Positions 1 through 5,110 of a stretch of DNA of 20,666 bases are shown here, one piece after another. The DNA is from a virus. The translations under genes and the position numbers were made by a program. Location: positions 1 through 20,666 of IMG/VR virus record IMGVR_UViG_3300022858_000209. The stretch is one strand, 5' to 3'. Each line of letters opens with the position of its first letter. Positions within the stretch are counted from its first letter, which is position 1. The notes beneath the pieces are model-generated. The model ran no database searches. It saw only the letters and a list, made by a program, of their open reading frames with translations, and had not been told where the DNA came from.

Positions 1-53
1 CCCCTCCCCCCCTGCCGCATATACGTGTTACTTAGCCTCTAATTTCTCTATTA

Positions 54-147
54 GAAAAGCGGACTATCTTTTCGGTCCGGTTTGGATATATAAGTCTAGT
101 TTTATAGGCGAGTTATGAAAAGCGGACTTTTTGTACACTCCGGTTTG
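54..147. repeat. Two-copy hairpin-forming direct repeat, 63-bp period
   Basis: The 11-mer GAAAAGCGGAC occurs at 54-64 and again at 117-127. The 9-mer TCCGGTTTG occurs at 76-84 and 139-147. The offset is 63 bp in both cases, so this is one 31-bp unit in two copies. The inside of the unit differs, while the two arms can pair with each other: CGGAC (60-64) with GTCCG (75-79) in copy 1, and CGGA (123-126) with TCCG (139-142) in copy 2. Flanking AAA/TTT pairs lie across one G/G mismatch. Keeping the arms and varying the loop suggests a conserved RNA or DNA structure. Copy 2 is followed by a T-rich run, so it could help to end transcription entering from the left. Confidence 0.6.
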
Positions 148-479
148 TTTTATTTTTTTAATAATAAATTTGCAATATGGGATGTGTGTAGTATATTTAA
201 TTAACAGCGTGGGCTTGTGTGCATTTTACAGTCTACATGAGTTCGCGCTTTTTTTAGAAAGATGTAAGATGCAGGTTCTAATCAAAAAAGAGTTAATCCT
301 TGAGAATTGTTACATACTGGGTGGATTCTCTAAAAATTCTATGTTCAACCCCTCGGAAGAAACCAGCGGTACGAGTTCCATTTATCTGGAAGCTGGCCTA
401 ACTCATGACTAACTACGGCTATACTGGGGCAATGCGAACAGAAGTATTTTACTTAGTCTTTGATTTACAATTGAGCCAG

Positions 480-506
480 TTGATTAATATACCTCATTAG
501 TATAAT
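480..506 (+). promoter_or_regulatory. Possible promoter for the 574-1835 gene cluster
   Basis: A perfect TATAAT box lies at 501-506. A TTGATT box lies at 480-485, but the spacer is only 15 bp, shorter than the usual 16-18. It sits about 70 bp before the first gene and no other good candidate is nearby. This is a weak call based on sequence match alone. Confidence 0.3.
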
Positions 507-534
507 ATGAGATAGAACTCGGTGTAGATATGGG

Positions 535-560
535 TATTGAATTAAAGTATTGAATTAAAG
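535..560. repeat. Perfect 13-bp tandem duplication before the first gene
   Basis: TATTGAATTAAAG occurs at 535-547 and is repeated exactly at 548-560. The end of the second copy supplies the start of the ribosome site AAAGAGGTG (557-565) used by the gene at 574. It may be a slippage duplication or a small paired binding site. Confidence 0.75.
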
Positions 561-573
561 AGGTGTTAATATT

Positions 574-897
574 ATGGAAAGCGAGAAGCTGCAATTAACG
601 AGAGATATGGCTCATGGTATGGAGTTAGCTGCTGAGATAATGCACGATATGATGAAGGATTCTGACAGTAGGGCTTTGAGTCAAAAGGTTGACGGTAGGA
701 TGACGATAGGGATATGTCGGCATGATATTGCGGTGATATTTGCGGCCTTATTGATGTATTGTATGGCTATGATAGAGGAGGTTGATGGTGACTGGAGTGG
801 TCCTATTAAAAACGTGTTATCTTTGGCAGATAAGTTTTTAGACGGTTTGCCTTCTGATTATATTGAGAGGCATGGTATATTGAGTTATGACAAATGA
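574..897 (+). CDS. Hypothetical helical protein, 107 aa
   Basis: I do not recognise this protein. The ATG at 574 is chosen because AAAGAGGTG (557-565) lies 8 bases upstream, a good Shine-Dalgarno site. The product is rich in Met and acidic residues and looks mostly alpha-helical. A hydrophobic stretch at about residues 52-68 (around AVIFAALLMYCMAM) could be a buried helix or a short membrane segment. It is the first of three genes read in the same direction and closed by the terminator at 1877-1906. It sits well away from the packaging genes, so it may be a small accessory or regulatory protein, but nothing in the sequence fixes a role. Confidence 0.7.
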   Translation: MESEKLQLTRDMAHGMELAAEIMHDMMKDSDSRALSQKVDGRMTIGICRHDIAVIFAALLMYCMAMIEEVDGDWSGPIKNVLSLADKFLDGLPSDYIERHGILSYDK

Positions 898-952
898 AGA
901 GATGTTGGATTATTAAATTCACTTTAGTACTTATTTTGAAAGGGAAGTTATT

Positions 953-1144
953 ATGGGAACAGAAGTTAAGAAGAGTGCCTTTGAGTATGTGATACACGAT
1001 GGAGAGAAGATTTTGGAGCGTGATGCGGTAATGGCTGTAAGTCGAGAGCAGGCATTGGTGCTTATCGGTTCTCGAACTAAGCCTGACATTGACGCTGCTG
1101 GTGTTGAGGTATTACTACGTCCCTTTTGTCGAGAGTTCAAGTGA
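953..1144 (+). CDS. Hypothetical small protein, 63 aa
   Basis: This is a 63-residue protein of unknown function. The ATG at 953 follows a purine-rich site, GAAAGGGAAG (938-947), at suitable spacing. The sequence alternates charged and hydrophobic residues, with no membrane segment or Cys/His metal site. It lies 55 bp after the previous gene, probably on the same transcript. The last third overlaps an open frame that continues into the next gene in the +1 frame. A CCC TTT codon pair at 1121-1126 sits in that overlap, so a +1 frameshift product joining the two genes is conceivable but unproven. Confidence 0.6.
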   Translation: MGTEVKKSAFEYVIHDGEKILERDAVMAVSREQALVLIGSRTKPDIDAAGVEVLLRPFCREFK

Positions 1145-1160
1145 CCAGTTGACCCGCATT

Positions 1161-1835
1161 ATGAACGGTATCATGGCCCTCCCGGAGAATAAGAAGGCTA
1201 TCAGTGACGCGGTATTTGGGAACTTAGCTGGGGTGGACCATTTTACTAAGGTTGGCTATTCATCCAAGACCGCTACCCATCCCTGGTGGAATTCATGGGG
1301 GCATGAAGCTGGCTCTGCGAGGCTAACATCTTTCATAGCCGGCAAGTTAGAATCTGAGATGGTGGATATGTTTGACAGTTGTGAGTCAACGGACCATCCT
1401 TCTGATGGCGACCTAATCTCCCTAACCCCGAAAGAGTTGCAGAGGTCTTTGGACTGGGATAAGGCTCATGCTCCGGGCGATAGAATTAAGACTACCTTTG
1501 GCGCTTATAGGTATGTGCAGTTTGGTGGGGGTAGTATTGGCTCTGGCGAAGTTCTGGGCCCGGTCAAAGAAACTACTATCCGTAAGATCAATAACTTCTT
1601 TCCTGACAGCATGTTGGATGGATATGAAGAGGGTGGCCTCCCGATGGGACCGCAATTGACCCCTGACGAGCAGTATGTGATATATCGCAGGTGTGCGTAT
1701 GAGATTGAGGGTCGAAAGCGCGGTCTGCTATCTGACTGGAGGCTCGCAGAGGTCAAGCGTAAGATTATAACAGCATGTGGCTTTCAGGTTACTTTACAGC
1801 ATAGGCTATGCGGGCTTGTTGTATTCAATATCTAA
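1161..1835 (+). CDS. Partial major-capsid-like protein, 224 aa
   Basis: Residues about 33-126 resemble residues about 173-262 of the major capsid protein encoded at 12155-13159. The shared signals, in order, are a WW pair (42-43 here, 182-183 there), LESEM followed by DM (63-70 versus 199-206), a D-L/V-I then T-x-K-D/E motif (84-93 versus 218-226), and a V-Q/K-F-x-G stretch (about 119-123 versus 254-258). A 12-base identical run, GAATCTGAGATG, occurs at 1350-1361 and 12752-12763. The N-terminal arm and capsid E-loop region are absent, and the last 95 or so residues do not match. The start is uncertain: ATG at 1161 has no clear ribosome site, ATG at 1173 is an alternative, and the frame is open upstream to 1089. 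It may be a capsid paralogue, a decoy or a degraded copy; I infer homology, not function. Confidence 0.6.
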   Translation: MNGIMALPENKKAISDAVFGNLAGVDHFTKVGYSSKTATHPWWNSWGHEAGSARLTSFIAGKLESEMVDMFDSCESTDHPSDGDLISLTPKELQRSLDWDKAHAPGDRIKTTFGAYRYVQFGGGSIGSGEVLGPVKETTIRKINNFFPDSMLDGYEEGGLPMGPQLTPDEQYVIYRRCAYEIEGRKRGLLSDWRLAEVKRKIITACGFQVTLQHRLCGLVVFNI

Positions 1836-1876
1836 CATGAGTTAAATTTTTTATTCACAGTAATTTAGAGAAGATT

Positions 1877-1906
1877 ATGGCAGGGCTTAGGTCTTGCCAT
1901 TTTTTT
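1877..1906 (+). terminator. Rho-independent terminator after the first gene cluster
   Basis: An 8-bp stem pairs 1877-1884 (ATGGCAGG) with 1893-1900 (CTTGCCAT), including one G-T wobble. The loop is 8 bases, and six T follow directly (1901-1906). It ends the transcript from the genes at 574-1835. Confidence 0.85.
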
Positions 1907-1918
1907 ATACACGGTCGG

Positions 1919-1974
1919 TCATATCTGTAAGTTTATACCTGTAAGATGTTTATACATATCTGGTTAGTCAACCA
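1919..1974. repeat. Short direct repeats and a small hairpin in the inter-cluster gap
   Basis: CATATCTG occurs at 1919-1926 and 1954-1961. CTGTAAG followed by TTTATAC occurs at 1925-1938 and, with a 3-base insertion, at 1939-1955. TGGTT (1961-1965) pairs with AACCA (1970-1974) around a 4-base loop. Clustered short repeats in a gap between two transcription units suggest protein-binding sites, but the motif matches no regulator I know. Confidence 0.4.
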
Positions 1975-1983
1975 TGTTTAGTT

Positions 1984-2025
1984 ATCACCGCGCGCTATAT
2001 GTCAGAGGGGGTAGCGCGCGGTGAT
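1984..2025. repeat. Perfect 14-bp inverted repeat with 14-base loop
   Basis: ATCACCGCGCGCTA (1984-1997) is exactly complementary to TAGCGCGCGGTGAT (2012-2025), with a G-rich 14-base loop between. The arms are far more GC-rich than the AT-rich surroundings. No good T tract follows on either strand, so it is not a typical intrinsic terminator. It comes 78 bp after the real terminator and 121 bp before the next gene. It could be an operator, an RNA 5' stabiliser, a protein-binding cruciform or a replication or packaging signal. Confidence 0.75.
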
Positions 2026-2054
2026 TTCTGGGTAATTTAATTATTTTGGTTAAT

Positions 2055-2107
2055 TTGACAAGATGGGAAAAATAGGCAATGTTAATATAGCTAATATGTT
2101 AATATAG
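2055..2107 (+). promoter_or_regulatory. Candidate promoter/operator region for the structural genes
   Basis: A consensus TTGACA lies at 2055-2060. At 17-bp spacing the -10 position (2078-2083) is poor (AATGTT). The sequence downstream is very AT-rich and contains an exact 11-bp direct repeat, TGTTAATATAG, at 2080-2090 and 2097-2107, a 17-bp period. The region lies between the upstream terminator and the first gene of the long structural cluster, where a late promoter would be expected. Which element binds polymerase or a regulator cannot be settled from sequence. Confidence 0.4.
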
Positions 2108-2146
2108 GATATTTACACTACTTTGAAGGATGAGGCATGACCACAC

Positions 2147-2449
2147 ATGGCACAACCAACAAACGGAAGTTTCAGGCTTACAGCGTTGACAATAGCAGTT
2201 TTAATATCAGTTGTAGGGATGGCCGTTGCCTGGGGGACGCTTAATACAACCGTCGAAGAACATATTAAGTACGACGAGCGGTGTACCACTGATGCCCATA
2301 AGCATATATATGCGGAGGTGGCAAAGAAGGTGGATGTGAAGCAATATCAAGAGTGTATGAAGGGATTTGAGAAGGATATGAGGCTGGTTCGGGAACAGAT
2401 AGGCCGGATGGATGAGAAGCTGGACAAAGTATTATTGAGGGTGAAATAA
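2147..2449 (+). CDS. Membrane-anchored coiled-coil protein, 100 aa
   Basis: Residues about 9-30 form one strongly hydrophobic helix (around LTIAVLISVVGMAVAW) after a short polar N-terminus. The rest is charged and helical, and the C-terminal 35 or so residues (from about KDMRLVREQIGRMDEKLD) follow a heptad pattern typical of a coiled coil. It is therefore probably a single-pass inner-membrane protein. Proteins of this build in phages include holin-associated, spanin-like and injection-related proteins, but no signature decides between them. The ATG at 2147 is preceded by GGATGAGG; an out-of-frame ATG at 2137 is better spaced from that site but opens only a 35-codon frame. It is the first gene of the long structural cluster. 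Confidence 0.7.
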   Translation: MAQPTNGSFRLTALTIAVLISVVGMAVAWGTLNTTVEEHIKYDERCTTDAHKHIYAEVAKKVDVKQYQECMKGFEKDMRLVREQIGRMDEKLDKVLLRVK

Positions 2450-2451
2450 AG

Positions 2452-2598
2452 ATGAGTCGCTATCCGCGAAACAGTCCAAAGATTGATAACCAGGCTACTA
2501 AAGGGTTGCTGGGTAAGCAATGGTTAAATGTGCAACAGACAACGCAACAGCAAGTTTCTTTATTGGCGTACATGAATATGAAGGATAATAAATTATGA
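2452..2598 (+). CDS. Small hypothetical protein, 48 aa
   Basis: This short frame starts with ATG at 2452, two bases after the preceding stop, with GAGGGTG upstream as ribosome site. It ends in TGA at 2596-2598, which overlaps the ATG of the tail-spike gene (ATGA, 2595-2598). The tight spacing on both sides is the main evidence that it is real. The product is polar and Gln/Asn-rich, with a short helical C-terminus and no recognised domain. It may be a small virion part or chaperone for the spike, or may simply couple translation of the spike gene. Confidence 0.6.
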   Translation: MSRYPRNSPKIDNQATKGLLGKQWLNVQQTTQQQVSLLAYMNMKDNKL

Positions 2599-4595
2599 GC
2601 GTAAGAGGCAGATATAGAAAAGATAGTTACAAGGGTATTGGAATATCGGTAGCGGCATCTGACGCTGACAATGATACCAAGCAATATGCGGATTACGTTT
2701 GTAACGGTACAAACGATGATGTGACAATCGAGTTGGCCCTTACTGAACTTGTGGCTGCTGGCGGAGGGACGTTGAACTTGTCAGCGGGGACGTTTTCTTT
2801 AGGTGCGGGTGAAATTAATTTAACCGAACTTCATGATGGTATCCATATTCGTGGTGCTGGTATGGGAAACTTTACATCAGCCAACTACAAAGGAACGACT
2901 ATCAAGACAGATGCCCGTGGAGCCAACCTGGATATATTTGACATCAATGCTGGTGGAACCTTAGATAATGTATCTATTTCTGATATGACATTGCGATTAA
3001 ATTCATCAGCCAGTGCTTTTGCTATTAGAGTAGCCGCTGCTGGTAACTGTCGGAATATACATTTGGAGCGATTAGAAATCGTAGCGGCATCTAATACCGC
3101 AGGTGGTATCGCAATTGCTTCTAGTGCCATTGATGGAATCTATATCACTGACTGTCGAATTTTTTCTCAATACACAACCTGTTATGGGATTTTCGTTAGT
3201 GCCGCCGCATCTAATATCTGGATAAGAGGTTGTTATTTAGATTTGTCTTCGGCTTCTTCATACAATGCCATTGCCATGTATAAGGATTGTTATAATTATC
3301 ATATATTAGGAAATCATATTGAACATAGTGGTCATTCAGGTATAGCTCTCAGTGGTTCTTACAATGGTATAGTGTCTGGTAATTTCGTTAATGCTTCTGA
3401 ACACGCATCGCAAACAGAGGCAGGAATTGAGGTTGAGTTCAAAGGTCATACTACAGCACCTCATAGTGTATATCCATCCCATGATATAGTAATTGATGGC
3501 AACATTGTAACCGCTAAAGCATCTCCGGGTGGTACTCAGCATGGTATCATGGTCAGAGTTGACGAAACTGATGTGGCTGCTATAGGGACAGCCCTGCCAT
3601 ACGATATCACTATTTCAGACAATAGAGTCCATGGTGTTAAATCAACTGGCATATCATTATCAAATTGCGTAAAAATCAATCTAACAGGTAATCAAATAAC
3701 AGATTGTAATTACGGTGTGACTATCGCATCTACAGCAATTGATGTATTAGCGACTAATAACCAGGTACTTGGTAATACGACTGAAGATTGGGATGATAAT
3801 ACTAACAATAAATGTTTCGTGCAGGCTAGTGGTAACGTTTCGACTATAGGTGCTGAATTAGTTACTAATGGCGATTTTGCTGCATGGACAACTACTGACC
3901 CTGATGACTGGAATGCTACTCAACCAGATGGCAATGAGATATATGAAACAGACCGTGATGGTACGGCCGGGACAGGGGCTTGTACGATTCACGAACTCGG
4001 TGCAGGTAATTGTCTTATTGCCCAAGCAGTAGCAGTTAGTGATGATTCTGTTTACAGGTTGTCAGTTGAATTAACAGCCGTAACTGCGGGTGGTGTTAAT
4101 GCTTCTTGGGCTAACATTGATATTGGCGCAGGAGTTAGCACAGCGGTATTGTTGCAGCAGGGAACGAATGTTTTAACTTGCATTCCAACACTTGCATTAA
4201 CAACAAGTAATCTATCGTTTAGTCGTTCAGCCGGCGGTGCTCAATGTACTATTGACAATGTTTCTGTACGTAAGATACTGGCGGAGACTAAAACAACTAC
4301 AGCTACGAACGATGAAACAATTACTACAGGCTCACCAGCTTTATCAGTTAGTGGTAATAGTACATTAGACTCTAATGGGGGTGCGATAACTGCCACGCTA
4401 GGTAGCGCCAAGAATATTGGTGACGAGAAGCTCATTGTTATGACAGAAGCTTCTAATAGTTCAACGGTTACAATCGCCTTGCATGAAACAGAGGCTGACG
4501 AAGTACTTACATTTGATGCAGTAGATGAATACGCTCTACTTCGTTGGACTGGTACTGAATGGGTAACAATAAATATGACAGCTACGGCGGTATAA
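2595..4595 (+). CDS. Beta-helix tail spike / receptor-binding protein, 666 aa
   Basis: The N-terminal part has the pattern that opens pectate-lyase-like folds: repeated charged residues, then AAGGGTLNLSAGTFSLG (about 54-70). From about 80 to 395 the chain has many short strands ending in Asn or Gly (for example HILGNHIE, DIVIDGNIV, DITISDNRV, KINLTGNQIT), as expected for a right-handed parallel beta-helix. Residues about 419-560 (from LVTNGDFAAW) look like a jelly-roll, carbohydrate-binding-type domain. Residues about 575-666 form a beta-rich C-terminal region ending in LLRWTGTEW, perhaps for trimerisation. Such spikes bind or depolymerise host surface glycan. The start overlaps the previous stop as ATGA. 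Its place before terminase is unusual, since spikes often lie after the tail genes. I cannot identify catalytic residues, so enzyme activity is inferred. Confidence 0.8.
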   Translation: MSVRGRYRKDSYKGIGISVAASDADNDTKQYADYVCNGTNDDVTIELALTELVAAGGGTLNLSAGTFSLGAGEINLTELHDGIHIRGAGMGNFTSANYKGTTIKTDARGANLDIFDINAGGTLDNVSISDMTLRLNSSASAFAIRVAAAGNCRNIHLERLEIVAASNTAGGIAIASSAIDGIYITDCRIFSQYTTCYGIFVSAAASNIWIRGCYLDLSSASSYNAIAMYKDCYNYHILGNHIEHSGHSGIALSGSYNGIVSGNFVNASEHASQTEAGIEVEFKGHTTAPHSVYPSHDIVIDGNIVTAKASPGGTQHGIMVRVDETDVAAIGTALPYDITISDNRVHGVKSTGISLSNCVKINLTGNQITDCNYGVTIASTAIDVLATNNQVLGNTTEDWDDNTNNKCFVQASGNVSTIGAELVTNGDFAAWTTTDPDDWNATQPDGNEIYETDRDGTAGTGACTIHELGAGNCLIAQAVAVSDDSVYRLSVELTAVTAGGVNASWANIDIGAGVSTAVLLQQGTNVLTCIPTLALTTSNLSFSRSAGGAQCTIDNVSVRKILAETKTTTATNDETITTGSPALSVSGNSTLDSNGGAITATLGSAKNIGDEKLIVMTEASNSSTVTIALHETEADEVLTFDAVDEYALLRWTGTEWVTINMTATAV

Positions 4596-4604
4596 AGAGG
4601 AATT

Positions 4605-4667
4605 ATGGCAAATAAAGATGATACAGACATTACTTTAGATAATATAAGTTTTAAGAAGGTATCATAA
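4605..4667 (+). CDS. Possible 20-aa mini-ORF
   Basis: ATG at 4605 is preceded by a very good ribosome site, AAAGAGG (4594-4600), 4 bases away. The frame closes at TAA 4665-4667, and that TAA begins the ribosome site of the next gene. The peptide is polar and acidic with no known motif. It could be a real microprotein or a leader peptide that feeds ribosomes into the terminase genes. Evidence is only the ribosome site and the tight packing. Confidence 0.4.
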   Translation: MANKDDTDITLDNISFKKVS

Positions 4668-4675
4668 GGAACTTA

Positions 4676-5110
4676 ATGCCAAGAACAAAACTACAACCTG
4701 AAGAAGACTTGCACGAAACGATATTAGCGTTGGCTTATAACGGTTCAGAGGCAAGGGCTATAGCTACAAAGGCAGATGTTCCATTAAAAGCAATTGAGTT
4801 CTTCATGCCGTTACTGCGTGAACTCGCACAGTTAAAAAAGAATCCCGATAAAGAGACAGTAAGAAATAAGATTGTTATGAATGCAGTCGGCTGGATAATG
4901 AGTGACGACCCAGCGGTTCAACTGAGAGGTCAGAACCACCTGATGAAACTATGGCCGAATCAGTATGCAGATATATTCAAAGCATTACTACACTCCGACC
5001 AAAAACAAACAGTACTTGTTGAGTCACGGATTGTAGATGTTGTACCGGAAGGCGATCAGGCTAAAGTACTGGAAGAAATAAAAGCAGCGGAGGTTAAAGA
5101 AGATGATTAA
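4676..5110 (+). CDS. terS: Terminase small subunit (putative), 144 aa
   Basis: This gene directly precedes and overlaps the large terminase gene by 8 bases, the usual place for a small terminase subunit, which recognises phage DNA and loads the large subunit. Residues about 11-45 fit a helix-turn-helix (TILALAYNGSEARAIATKAD and onward), the normal DNA-binding part of this family. The middle is helical, suited to ring formation, and the acidic C-terminus could contact the large subunit. Length is typical. ATG at 4676 follows TAAGGA (4665-4670) at 5-base spacing. Identification rests on position and fold pattern rather than a unique motif. Confidence 0.7.
   Translation: MPRTKLQPEEDLHETILALAYNGSEARAIATKADVPLKAIEFFMPLLRELAQLKKNPDKETVRNKIVMNAVGWIMSDDPAVQLRGQNHLMKLWPNQYADIFKALLHSDQKQTVLVESRIVDVVPEGDQAKVLEEIKAAEVKEDD

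Larger units (their letters stand above)
1..573. other. AT-rich leader region without a convincing gene
   Basis: This 573-base stretch opens with a C-rich run, then becomes AT-rich. I see no protein gene I would support. The only long open frame (131-412) needs a TTG start, has no ribosome site and has a composition unlike the neighbouring proteins. What can be seen is a pair of similar hairpins near the left end, a short perfect hairpin at 442-454, a TATAAT-like box at 501-506 and a 13-bp tandem duplication ending at the ribosome site of the first gene. I looked for tRNA-like folding around 300-400 and found no consistent D and T arms. The region is best read as a leader or control region for the gene cluster that starts at 574. 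Confidence 0.55.

Noticed and set aside
1-15. C-rich run at the window edge
   Set aside because: It may be a sequencing or assembly edge effect and has no partner structure in view.
323-339. Anticodon-arm-like hairpin with a CTA triplet, suggesting an amber suppressor tRNA
   Set aside because: A 5-bp stem with a 7-base loop can be drawn, but the TTCAACC downstream has no pairing T stem, and no D arm or acceptor stem fits. Genes here also use TAG as a normal stop.
236-407. Distant 8-bp complement, CATGAGTT (236-243) with AACTCATG (400-407)
   Set aside because: A match of this length across about 170 bases can occur by chance and nothing else supports a fold.
131-412. 93-codon open frame with TTG start
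   Set aside because: No ribosome site, the start lies inside the repeat-hairpin copy, and the Cys/Phe/Leu-rich composition is typical of AT-rich noncoding sequence read by chance.
2137-2244. 35-codon ORF starting at ATG 2137 with a well-spaced ribosome site
   Set aside because: It overlaps the membrane-protein gene out of frame and its product looks random; the 2147 frame has a clear membrane helix and coiled coil.
4241-4630. 129-codon and other minus-strand open frames opposite structural genes
   Set aside because: They lie antisense to well-supported genes, lack ribosome sites and have low-complexity products, so they are shadows of the real genes.
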